Positions 7,726 to 15,660 of a stretch of DNA of 23,252 nt are shown piece after piece. The notes under the pieces were generated by a model. That model searched no databases, had not been told where the DNA came from, and saw nothing but the letters and a program-made list of their open reading frames with translations. Source of the stretch: Bacteroidia bacterium (lineage in GTDB: Bacteria; Bacteroidota; Bacteroidia; Bacteroidales; Azobacteroidaceae); assembly GCA_025996865.1 (NCBI GenBank), contig BNTV01000078.1, positions 1 to 23,252 on the forward strand. Reading direction: 5' to 3'. Made by a program: the position numbers and the translations under genes. The stretch's first letter is position 1; each line of letters starts with the position of its first letter.

Positions 7726-8319
7726 TCAAAGGTAAGTTGAATTTACCGGTTTCCAAAATTTAAAAAGATGTTTTATAACATTTTGTTGAAAATTTATGGT
7801 TTGCCCTGCGCATTGTTCGTAAAAAATACGCCCCTGCCTCTGATTTCTCGGTAAGGGTGGGTGGATATGTTCCGAAATACGAATATCAATAATAATACCT
7901 TTCGTATTCTTGAAATTCTCTTTAATCGTATTTATATCTTCATCTTTTATTGATTTTAAGCTGATATATCCAATGTTTTCGTTTATGAATTTATAGCATT
8001 TAGTTGCGCTTTTTTTGTATATGTAGTGTTGCAAATGACTCTTATTTTCTAAATAAATTTCTCTTTGTTTTAATTGATTAGAAGATATATAGTTGATATA
8101 CAAAGTCTGTTCCTTTGAACGTAATAAATCCCCGGCAATGTTTCGCATCCTTGCCGCTTCATTGGAAGCAGGATAATATTTTTTGATGCTGTCAACGATA
8201 GACTCAACCGGCCTGCCGTCAACATGGGTGATAATATCTCCTATTTTTAATTCTGTCCTCTCTGCTCTCGTGGCATTCATGTAATAATCCGTTGTATAAA
8301 ACATTGATTTCCTTGACAT
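7726..8319 (-). pseudogene. C-terminal remnant of an S41 family (tail-specific) peptidase
   Basis: This 197-codon frame matches the PDZ-like region and the start of the protease core of the large S41 lipoproteins of Bacteroidetes: TELKIGDIITHVDGRPVESIVD, YYPASNEAARMRNIAGDLLR, then NTKGIIIDIR. Resemblance stops after IDIR, where the core should continue to the catalytic serine and lysine; both are absent. The last 50 or so codons look like intergenic sequence read through and contain the greA promoter. It overlaps the N-terminal fragment by 43 nt in another frame. About 120-130 residues expected between the fragments are missing, judged from memory of the family. I conclude it is a deleted, inactive gene. 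Confidence 0.75.
7727..7757 (-). promoter_or_regulatory. greA promoter, full Bacteroidetes-type match
   Basis: The minus strand carries TTTG (7757-7754), exactly 19 nt, then TACCTTTG (7734-7727). This matches the Bacteroides primary-sigma consensus at both boxes. A start about 6-8 nt downstream would put the transcript start near 7720, roughly 75 nt before the greA ATG and just ahead of the hairpin at 7685-7714. Confidence 0.75.
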
Positions 8320-9281
8320 CTGTTTAAATCGATTTTCTGTAATAGATCCTTTAAATCCACACTGATATTACTTTTTTCAATCCAGGATAAATCAGGTTTT
8401 AAGAATGCGCTATCAAGTGTTACTTGGCAATTCTTACATGTTGTAACTTTGCCATATTTATTTATCCATTTCAACAAAATTTCATCTCTTTTCCTGTTGT
8501 CGTTTGTTTTCAAAAAATCGGGTAATATTCGAAATAGTTCGTAATCCCAATTATAGTTTCCTTTTGCAATTGCCGGATGATGATATTTTAAAAATCCCCA
8601 AATTCTTCCCAACAACTCCAAATCATCTATTTTTTGCCCGGTCAATTCCGGGAATATAACATTGGAGCCTTTGTCAAACTCATTATCCCTCTTTGCTTTC
8701 TCTGAAAATAGTTCCAGTTTATACGGTTTTAATTTTTCAACATCTCTCCCATCAATAGAGATTTTCAAATCATCTAACCACATTTTCCCTTTTCCAACCA
8801 ATAATCCGCCAAAGACAATTTGTTGTGTTTTTGAGGGATTCATGTCTAACGTTATTTCATATTTTCTCCAATCTGTGGTTCCTGTTACTCCATTTTGCCG
8901 CATATTGTCAAATGCAACTTGAGGATCAATCCGCATCCACAATCCGGCATAACCGTCAGTAATATTTTCTGTTTTTATATATCCTGACAGCGTAATTTTT
9001 TTCCCTTCGTAATTTTCAGGAAGAACAAGCATTACCGGTTGAAAAGAATCAGCCCCTCCCGTGAATTCTATCGCAATTGAATACTTTCCTGATTTTAGAG
9101 TTACGGAATCTAAAGAAACAGAATAACTTGGTAAGACAGAATAATACACCCCTCCGGGTTCTCCATTATGTATATCTTCAAACCCTAAATTTAATTGCGA
9201 TTGGGTATTATTGGATTGATTACAACTTGTAAAAAACAAAAGTAAAATATAAATCGGCAGAAATAATTTTGTTGCTGTCAT
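8277..9281 (-). pseudogene. N-terminal remnant of an S41 family peptidase lipoprotein
   Basis: A lipoprotein signal (MTATKLFLPIYILLLFFTSC) is followed by a carbohydrate-binding-like beta domain (SGKYSIAIEFTGG, KITLSGYIKTENITDGYAGLWMRI). Next comes the linker typical of large Bacteroidetes S41 peptidases (LLGRIWGFLKYHHPAIAKGNYNWDYELFRILP). Resemblance fades after DLKDLLQKI and the frame stops at 8277, about where the tail-protease helical region should begin. The PDZ part continues in another frame (7726-8319), so one ancestral gene of about 700 codons has lost an internal segment and its 3' end. Its ATG overlaps the stop codon of the preceding TlpA-like gene as TAATG, so the two formed an operon. 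A secreted fragment could still be made. Confidence 0.75.
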
Positions 9282-10435
9282 TACTTCAACAACGGAACAA
9301 TCAACTTTTCCAACTCATTATAATTATCTATCCGCGAAGAAATTTCCCCATTTTTAGTAAACAAAAATCCCGTCGGAAGATTGCTCACATTATATTTTTT
9401 AGCTATTCCGGAATAAATAGACTGCGGATCAATGACACAAGTCCAAGGCAAATTGACGGCGGCATTTTTCCAAAAATGCTTATCCCTGTCCAACGATACC
9501 TGATAAATTGTAAAACCTTGCGGCTCATATTTCCAATAAATTTTCAGCAAATCCATGTTGTGTTGGGGCGAATTTTGGGATTCATAAGCCGTGAAATCCA
9601 CAAGCACTACTTTTCCCGCTCCCACTTCCGAAAGGCGAATTTCATTGTCCTGAATCGAAGGCAAAGAAATATCAAAAAACTGCTTGCCGTCCACTTCATT
9701 AGGCATTGCTGCATTCTGTTCCCGCCGCAATACCAGTAATGAATTTTTGAACAAATTGACCAAATGCCGGGTACGAAGTGCATCCGGATAATTGAGATTC
9801 CAATTGTTAGCCACAGCGCCATACATCTTGGCATCCTGCTTATCGTATGGGTCAAATATCAATAACCCATTAACTTGTTGGAATAAAGCGAAATAAGCAG
9901 CGGCAGAAGCCGGATTGGAAGCAATATATCCAGTCGCCTTCTTTTTGTAAATATCAATAATTTCTTTGGCTTTCGCGATATACTCATCTACAGAAATCGC
10001 TTTGGAATCATATTGCTTCTGCAATTGATTGTATGCCTCATTGGTAGTTAATTGCAAGAAAGTCAATTCTTTGATTTTCGTACATTCATAAGAGCCTTCG
10101 ACAGTATAGTCGCGAGCAAAATTTAATGTATCCGATTGTACCTTAATTGTTTCCGTACTATCAACCGATAAATTGATGAATTGATGTTTCAAACGCAAAC
10201 GATAAAAATCCGGAGCCTGAGGTTTCGGCTTTTTGAAACGGAAAGCACCGTCATTTCCCAAATCTGCGGAATCAACAACCACAACCGACGAAGTGGTAAT
10301 GTTTTCCAGATAAAGCGTTTTCCCGAAACCGTCTTTTATATCGCCTTCTATCGTAAATTTATTATTTGTACATGAAGCAAATACAGAAGCGCTTAAAAGA
10401 AAAAAAGCAATTTTTTTAATAGAATTTTTGTTCAT
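9281..10435 (-). CDS. DUF4369/TlpA-like thioredoxin-fold lipoprotein lacking the active-site cysteines
   Basis: This 384-residue envelope protein has a lipoprotein signal (IAFFLLSASVFASC, cysteine near residue 21). An N-terminal DUF4369-like beta domain follows (FTIEGDIKDGFGKTLYLENI), then a helical middle and a C-terminal thioredoxin-like domain from about residue 250. The domain keeps the fold signatures VVLVDFTAYE and the cis-proline loop VSNLPTGFLF. Where TlpA/ResA proteins have WCxxC, it reads TAYESQNSPQH, with no cysteine. It therefore cannot act as a dithiol oxidoreductase, and a binding or structural role is more likely. It is the first gene of a two-gene operon with the S41 pseudogene, and its promoter is divergent from that of pnp. 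Confidence 0.9.
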   Translation of the reverse strand: MNKNSIKKIAFFLLSASVFASCTNNKFTIEGDIKDGFGKTLYLENITTSSVVVVDSADLGNDGAFRFKKPKPQAPDFYRLRLKHQFINLSVDSTETIKVQSDTLNFARDYTVEGSYECTKIKELTFLQLTTNEAYNQLQKQYDSKAISVDEYIAKAKEIIDIYKKKATGYIASNPASAAAYFALFQQVNGLLIFDPYDKQDAKMYGAVANNWNLNYPDALRTRHLVNLFKNSLLVLRREQNAAMPNEVDGKQFFDISLPSIQDNEIRLSEVGAGKVVLVDFTAYESQNSPQHNMDLLKIYWKYEPQGFTIYQVSLDRDKHFWKNAAVNLPWTCVIDPQSIYSGIAKKYNVSNLPTGFLFTKNGEISSRIDNYNELEKLIVPLLK

Positions 10436-10461
10436 TTTGACTTATTATGGAATTTTAGGCG

Positions 10462-10469
10462 CAAATATA
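10462..10469 (-). promoter_or_regulatory. Candidate -7 box for the TlpA-like gene
   Basis: The minus strand reads TATATTTG, a match to TAnnTTTG, 26 nt before the ATG at 10435. No clear -33 TTTG is seen at the expected spacing. It lies back to back with the pnp box at 10492-10499, giving a compact divergent promoter region. Confidence 0.5.
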
Positions 10470-10491
10470 CGATAATTCCTTTATTTTTAAT

Positions 10492-10499
10492 TATCTTTG
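10492..10499 (+). promoter_or_regulatory. Candidate -7 box for pnp
   Basis: TATCTTTG matches TAnnTTTG and lies 38 nt upstream of the pnp ATG. No convincing -33 element is visible. Confidence 0.5.
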
Positions 10500-10537
10500 C
10501 ACGATTTTAAAGAGAAAAAAAGATATAAAGATTATTT

Positions 10538-12751
10538 ATGATTAATCCGATTGTAAAAAAAATTGATTTAGGTGATGGAAGAATCATCACCATAGAGACC
10601 GGCAAACTGGCAAAACAAGCCGACGGATCGGTCGAGTTGAGAATGAACGATACGATGATTTTGGCAACCGTATGCGCTGCTAAAAACGCTGTTCCCGGTA
10701 CGGATTTTATGCCGCTGCAAGTTGAATACAAAGAAAAATATTCGGCTTTCGGACGCTTTCCCGGAGGATTCACAAGAAGGGAAGGACGGGCTTCGGACTA
10801 CGAAATTCTGACCTCCCGGTTGGTTGACCGCGCTTTACGTCCTTTATTCCCGGACGATTATCACGCAGAAGTTTTTGTAAACATTATTCTGTTTTCGACA
10901 GACGGGAAAGATATTCCCGATGCTTTAGCCGGTTTGGCTGCCTCGGCGGCTTTGGCCGTTTCGACGGTTCCTTTCAACGGGCCGATTGCCGAAGTGCGCG
11001 TTGCCCGGATTGATGGACAACTCAAGATTAATCCTACTTTTGAGGAACTGGAAAAAGCAGATATAGACATTATGGTCGGCGCAACCATCGACAATATCAT
11101 GATGGTAGAAGGCGAAATGAAAGAAGTTTCGGAAGCCGAAATGCTCGAAGCCATCAAATTTGCCCACGAAACCATCAAAGTGATGTGCCGGGCGCAAATC
11201 GAACTGATGGAAGAAGTCGGTACTGCCGCGAAACGTGAATACAACCATGAAGAAAACGACGAAGCTCTGCGCGAAGATATTAAAACCAAACTCTACGACA
11301 AAGTATATGCCGTAGCCCGCTCAGGCCAAGGCAAACAAGAGCGTAGCGAAGCTTTTGAAGCCATCGTTGAAGAATACAAATCACAATTCACCGAAGAAGA
11401 ACTGACGGACGAAAAAAAGGCTTTGATCGGCAAATATTATCATGATGTGGAAAAAGAAGCCATGCGCCGTTGCATTCTGGACGAAGGCATTCGTTTGGAC
11501 GGACGCAAAACTTCGGAAATCCGCCCGATTTGGTCGGAAGTAAACTATGTTCCCGGACCTCACGGTTCAGCCGTATTCACCCGTGGCGAAACACAGGCTT
11601 TGGCAACCGTTACTTTGGGAACCAAATTGGATGAAAAAATCGTGGACGATGTTCTCGACACCGAAAAAGAACGCTTTTTGTTACACTATAACTTCCCGCC
11701 CTATGCCACCGGCGAAGCCAGACCGCAACGCGGCGTGGGACGTCGAGAAGTCGGTCATGGAAACTTGGCGCATCGCGCATTAAAACCCATGATACCGGAA
11801 AATTATCCTTATACAATCCGCATCGTATCCGACATTCTTGAATCAAACGGTTCTTCCTCTATGGCAACCGTTTGCTCCGGAACACTTTCGCTGATGGACG
11901 CCGGCGTACAAATTAAAAAACCGGTATCGGGAATCGCGATGGGTTTAATTTCCGAAAACAAAGGAACAAACTATGCTGTTCTTTCGGATATTTTGGGCGA
12001 TGAAGACCACTTGGGCGACATGGACTTCAAAGTAACCGGCACCCGCGATGGAATTACCGCTACGCAAATGGATATTAAGGTCGATGGACTTTCCTACGAA
12101 ATTCTGGAAAACGCTTTGGCTCAAGCGAAAGCAGGCCGCGAACATATTTTGGGCAAAATTCTGGAAACCATTTCCGAACCGCGTCCCGACTTTAAACCGC
12201 ATGTTCCGAGAATTGAGGTGATAATGATTCCCAAAGATTTTATCGGTGCAGTGATTGGCCCGGGCGGAAAAATAATTCAGGCCATGCAGGAAGAAACCGG
12301 AACAACTATCACGATTGAAGAAATCAATAATCAGGGAAAAGTAGAAGTTGCCGCACCCAACAGAGATGCGATTGATGCTGCGATTGCACGAATCAAAGGC
12401 ATTATTGCAATTCCCGAAGTAGGTGAAATATATGACGGAAAAATCCGTTCGGTGATGCCTTATGGCGCATTCGTCGAATTTCTTCCGGGAAAAGACGGTT
12501 TACTGCACATTTCCGAAATCGACTGGAAACGTTTGGAAACCGTAGAAGAATCCGGCTTGAAAGAAGGAGATACCATTCAGGTGAAACTCATGGATGTTGA
12601 TCCTAAAACAGGTAAATTCAAACTTTCGCGTAGGGTTTTGGTGCCGAAACCGGAAGGGTATGTGGAACGCCCGGAGCGCGAAGACCGCCCGCGCGAAAAT
12701 CGTTACGAACGGGATGATAGGCCTCACAGACCGGAGAGACGGAGGAATTAA
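10538..12751 (+). CDS. pnp: Polyribonucleotide nucleotidyltransferase (PNPase)
   Basis: PNPase degrades RNA phosphorolytically from the 3' end, releasing nucleoside diphosphates, and acts as a trimer in RNA turnover. The 737-residue protein has the full family layout: first RNase PH domain ([22 protein letters not shown]), an all-helical linker, and a second RNase PH domain. The second domain holds the catalytic region, with [35 protein letters not shown] and [19 protein letters not shown] domain ([20 protein letters not shown], from about 555) and an S1 domain ([20 protein letters not shown], from about 625) follow. The C-terminus is a highly charged Arg/Glu/Asp tail ([18 protein letters not shown]), possibly for RNA or protein contact. 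It stands alone on the plus strand before purF. Confidence 0.97.
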   Translation: MINPIVKKIDLGDGRIITIETGKLAKQADGSVELRMNDTMILATVCAAKNAVPGTDFMPLQVEYKEKYSAFGRFPGGFTRREGRASDYEILTSRLVDRALRPLFPDDYHAEVFVNIILFSTDGKDIPDALAGLAASAALAVSTVPFNGPIAEVRVARIDGQLKINPTFEELEKADIDIMVGATIDNIMMVEGEMKEVSEAEMLEAIKFAHETIKVMCRAQIELMEEVGTAAKREYNHEENDEALREDIKTKLYDKVYAVARSGQGKQERSEAFEAIVEEYKSQFTEEELTDEKKALIGKYYHDVEKEAMRRCILDEGIRLDGRKTSEIRPIWSEVNYVPGPHGSAVFTRGETQALATVTLGTKLDEKIVDDVLDTEKERFLLHYNFPPYATGEARPQRGVGRREVGHGNLAHRALKPMIPENYPYTIRIVSDILESNGSSSMATVCSGTLSLMDAGVQIKKPVSGIAMGLISENKGTNYAVLSDILGDEDHLGDMDFKVTGTRDGITATQMDIKVDGLSYEILENALAQAKAGREHILGKILETISEPRPDFKPHVPRIEVIMIPKDFIGAVIGPGGKIIQAMQEETGTTITIEEINNQGKVEVAAPNRDAIDAAIARIKGIIAIPEVGEIYDGKIRSVMPYGAFVEFLPGKDGLLHISEIDWKRLETVEESGLKEGDTIQVKLMDVDPKTGKFKLSRRVLVPKPEGYVERPEREDRPRENRYERDDRPHRPERRRN

Positions 12752-12766
12752 GAGTTCCCTGGTTGC

Positions 12767-12849
12767 CCCCCCGCCCCCTAAAGGGGGAGTTTTGCCGTAG
12801 TATAATTGACAATGTTACTGCTCTAACTCCCCCTTTAGGGGGCGGGGGG
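12767..12849. repeat. 25-bp perfect inverted repeat, GC-rich, between pnp and purF
   Basis: Arms at 12767-12791 and 12825-12849 are perfect reverse complements, separated by a 33-nt AT-rich spacer. Each arm also contains a smaller self-complementary part (CCCCCTAAAGGGGG). The arms are far more GC-rich than the surroundings. No T-tract follows on either strand, so it does not look like a standard intrinsic terminator, although such a hairpin could stabilise the pnp mRNA 3' end. It has the look of a REP-like extragenic palindrome or a miniature mobile repeat. Confidence 0.9.
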
Positions 12850-12870
12850 CTTGGTAACACCCGAATCAAA

Positions 12871-12902
12871 TTTGCGATTCTCAGTAATTGTCCGTACCTT
12901 TG
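12871..12902 (+). promoter_or_regulatory. purF promoter
   Basis: TTTG at 12871-12874, a 20-nt spacer, then TACCTTTG at 12895-12902 match both boxes of the Bacteroidetes consensus. The implied transcript start near 12910 lies downstream of the longest possible start codon (12888), which supports the ATG at 12924 as the true purF start. Confidence 0.7.
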
Positions 12903-12923
12903 CCCCTCTTTTTTATTTCAAAA

Positions 12924-14798
12924 ATGGAACAACTTAAACACGAATGCGGAATTGCATTAATTCGTCTTTTAAAACCGGTTGAGTATTACGAAGAAAAATA
13001 CGGTACCTGGCAATACGGCCTTAACAAACTCTATCTCATGATGGAAAAGCAACACAACCGCGGACAGGAAGGCGCGGGGATCGGTTGTGTCAGCGCGAAC
13101 GCCAAACCGGGTACGGAATATATTTCCCGTGAACGCGCCTTAGGCAGCGGAGCGATTCAGGAAATTTTTCAAAAAGCCCATAGTCAGATAAAAAGCGCAG
13201 CTTCCAATACGCCTTATGAAAACATTCCTTTTTGCGGAGAGGTATATATGGGGCATTTGCGGTACAGTACGACCGGACGTTCGGGAATTGCTTACGTTCA
13301 TCCGTTTTTACGTCGCAACAATTTCCGTTCCAGGAGTTTAATGCTTTGCGGAAATTTTAACCTGACCAATGTCGATGAAATTTTCCAACAGCTTATCGAT
13401 CAGGGACAACATCCCCGCTTATATTCCGATACTTTACTAATGCTCGAAATGATGGGGCATTACCTCGATGGTGAAGTACAACATCTATACGAATTATTCA
13501 AATCGAAGTTCAATAACAGCGAAACCCGCAATAAAAAAATTGCTGAAAATATAGATATCGCTCACATCCTGCACCGTTCTTCCCAAAACTGGGACGGAGG
13601 ATACGTAATCTGCGGCGTGACGGGAAATACCGACATGTTTGCGATGCGTGACCCGAACGGTATTCGTCCGGCGTTTTATTATCATAACGATGAAATTGCC
13701 ATGGTCGCTTCCGAAAGACCGGTTATCCAAACCGCGATGAACGTGAAAACGGAAGAGGTTCATGAACTTATGCCGGGGCAGGCTTTTATCGTGAAACAAA
13801 ACGGAGAAAAGGTTTTGGAACAAATTCAGGAAGCACGGAATGTCAGTCCGTGTTCTTTCGAACGGATTTATTTTTCCCGCGGTTCCGACCGGGATATTTA
13901 TCAGGAACGGAAAATGCTGGGACGCCAATTGTTGGAACCTATCCTGAAAGCCATTGATAAAGAATTGGATAACACCGTTTTTTCTTTTATTCCCAATACG
14001 GCGGAAGTCGCTTTTTTTGGTATGATGGAAGGTTTTGAACGTTATCTTGATGAACAAAAAAAGCAGTTGATAAAAACGCATACCGACGAATTGTCGGAAG
14101 AAGATCTGGAACGCATTCTCAGCATGAAAATCCGTCAGGAAAAAGTGGCGCTGAAAGACATCAAACTGCGGACTTTCATTACGGAAGGCGATAGTCGCGA
14201 CGATTTGGCCGCCCACGTTTACGACATTACCTACGGTTCAATCATTGCCGGCAAAGACAACTTAGTGGTCATCGATGACAGCATTGTTCGCGGAACGACA
14301 TTGAAACAGAGCATTATAAAAATTCTCGACCGCTTGAATCCGAAGAAAATCGTCATCGTTTCTTCATCTCCGCAAATTCGTTATCCCGATTGTTACGGGA
14401 TAGACATGAACCGGATGGATGAGTTTGTGGCTTTCCGGGCAGCCATTGCGCTGTTGAAAGAACGCGGAATGCAACACATTATCGACGAGACTTATGAAAA
14501 ATGCAAAGCGCAATTAGATTTGCCGAAAGAAAAGGTAGTCAATTATGTCAAAGATATTTACCATCCGTTTACAGCGGAAGAAATTGCCGAAAAAACCGCT
14601 CAGATACTAACGCCGGAAGGTACAAAAGCAGAAGTTCACATTGTTTATCAGTCTTTGGAAGGTTTGCACAAGGCTTGTCCGAACCACAAAGGCGACTGGT
14701 ATTTTTCAGGGAATTATCCGACGCCGGGAGGGAACAAAACGGTGACAAAAGCTTTTGTTAATTACTACGAGAATAAAGCGGAGAGAAGTTATAATTGA
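12924..14798 (+). CDS. purF: Amidophosphoribosyltransferase (PurF-type, class II glutamine amidotransferase)
   Basis: PurF makes 5-phosphoribosylamine from PRPP and glutamine, the committed step of purine synthesis. From the ATG at 12924 (MEQLKHECGIALIRLL) the protein has 624 residues. Cys8 is the expected catalytic nucleophile after removal of a seven-residue propeptide. The glutaminase domain shows KQHNRGQEGAG, GEVYMGHLRYSTTG, LCGNFNLTN and FAMRDPNGIRPAFYY. The C-terminal transferase domain has the PRPP loop VVIDDSIVRGTT at about residues 448-459. It is longer than the roughly 500-residue enterobacterial enzyme, owing to insertions and a C-terminal extension, as is common in this phylum. 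I place the start at 12924 because the promoter overlaps the upstream alternative. Confidence 0.93.
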   Translation: MEQLKHECGIALIRLLKPVEYYEEKYGTWQYGLNKLYLMMEKQHNRGQEGAGIGCVSANAKPGTEYISRERALGSGAIQEIFQKAHSQIKSAASNTPYENIPFCGEVYMGHLRYSTTGRSGIAYVHPFLRRNNFRSRSLMLCGNFNLTNVDEIFQQLIDQGQHPRLYSDTLLMLEMMGHYLDGEVQHLYELFKSKFNNSETRNKKIAENIDIAHILHRSSQNWDGGYVICGVTGNTDMFAMRDPNGIRPAFYYHNDEIAMVASERPVIQTAMNVKTEEVHELMPGQAFIVKQNGEKVLEQIQEARNVSPCSFERIYFSRGSDRDIYQERKMLGRQLLEPILKAIDKELDNTVFSFIPNTAEVAFFGMMEGFERYLDEQKKQLIKTHTDELSEEDLERILSMKIRQEKVALKDIKLRTFITEGDSRDDLAAHVYDITYGSIIAGKDNLVVIDDSIVRGTTLKQSIIKILDRLNPKKIVIVSSSPQIRYPDCYGIDMNRMDEFVAFRAAIALLKERGMQHIIDETYEKCKAQLDLPKEKVVNYVKDIYHPFTAEEIAEKTAQILTPEGTKAEVHIVYQSLEGLHKACPNHKGDWYFSGNYPTPGGNKTVTKAFVNYYENKAERSYN

Positions 14799-14813
14799 TT
14801 GTTGGGATTTTAC

Positions 14814-15611
14814 TTATATAAACAAGAAAAGACTCAAAGCCATCACGAGCATCCCAGCGACGACGCCCGTAATCGAAAGGTGATGTTTCCCATATTTTTC
14901 GGCAGTCGGCAACAACTCATCCAAAGAAATGAAAACCATAATTCCCGCAACACCGGCTAAAATGAATCCATTAAGCGTCGGCGTCCAGAACTTGAAAAGG
15001 AAAATATAGGCTAATAGCGCGCCAACCGGCTCCGAAACGCCGGATAAGAAAGAATACCAGAAAGCTTTTTTGCGGCTGCCCGAAGCGTGATAAATGGGTA
15101 TGGCAACAGCAATCCCTTCGGGAATGTTGTGAATCGCAATCGCCACCGTAATAGGAATGGCAATATCCAAAGACGTTAAAGCCGAAGTAAAAGTGGCAAT
15201 CCCTTCCGGGAAGTTGTGTATGCCAATAGAAAGAGCGACCATGATTCCGGTTCGCTTCAGACTCGTTTTGCTCTGCATTTCCTCTACACCATGGGCTTCG
15301 TGCGGATTCACCTGTTCGGGAATGGCAAAATCAATGGCATTGATCAGGATGATTCCTCCGAAAAAAGCCAGAATCATGTACAAAGTTCCCGTTTTGTCTC
15401 CGAAAGCCGCTGTTAATCCGGATAGTGCGGTCGGCATCATTTCCATAAAAGACACGTAAATCATGATGCCGGCCGAAAATCCTAAAGACAAACTGAGGAA
15501 GTTTTTATTGGTCTTTTTAGTCAATAAAGCAATCCCGCTGCCGATGCCGGTTGATAAGCCGGCTATGGCAGTCAGGAAAAAAGCAAATACAATGTTTGAA
15601 TTGTCGGGCAT
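14814..15611 (-). CDS. zupT: ZIP-family divalent metal transporter (ZupT-like)
   Basis: This inner-membrane importer of zinc and related divalent metals has about eight helices and 265 residues from the ATG at 15609-15611 (MPDNSNIVFAFFLTAIAG). The metal-site helices carry HNFPEGIATF and HNIPEGIAVA, the paired HN(F/I)PEG motifs of ZupT. Between helices III and IV is a short histidine-containing loop (NPHEAHGVEE). An ATG seven codons upstream (15632) also opens the frame, but those residues would be encoded by a heptad repeat array and lack family resemblance, so I prefer the internal start. It follows glyA on the same strand, with 43 nt between them. Metal preference cannot be read from the sequence. 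Confidence 0.92.
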   Translation of the reverse strand: MPDNSNIVFAFFLTAIAGLSTGIGSGIALLTKKTNKNFLSLSLGFSAGIMIYVSFMEMMPTALSGLTAAFGDKTGTLYMILAFFGGIILINAIDFAIPEQVNPHEAHGVEEMQSKTSLKRTGIMVALSIGIHNFPEGIATFTSALTSLDIAIPITVAIAIHNIPEGIAVAIPIYHASGSRKKAFWYSFLSGVSEPVGALLAYIFLFKFWTPTLNGFILAGVAGIMVFISLDELLPTAEKYGKHHLSITGVVAGMLVMALSLFLFI

Positions 15612-15618
15612 AATTTCA

Positions 15619-15660
15619 GGTACACGGTACATGGTGAAAGGTACCTTTCACCTTTTACCA
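15619..15660. repeat. Inverted heptad array with a 20-bp perfect palindrome
   Basis: Six 7-nt units run GGTACAC, GGTACAT, GGTGAAA, GGTACCT, TTCACCT and TTTACCA, so direct units pass into their reverse complements. At the centre, 15633-15652 is a perfect 20-bp palindrome (GGTGAAAGGTACCTTTCACC). The glyA stop codon (15655-15657, minus strand) lies inside the array. Units match those at 3786-3855. Confidence 0.9.

Noticed and set aside
12888..12923. Upstream ATG giving a 12-residue longer PurF
   Set aside because: The promoter match overlaps this start, and the extension would push the catalytic cysteine far from the N-terminus, unlike other PurF proteins.
15612..15632. Upstream ATG giving a seven-residue longer ZupT
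   Set aside because: The extra codons are made of heptad repeat sequence; the internal ATG starts directly before the first membrane helix.
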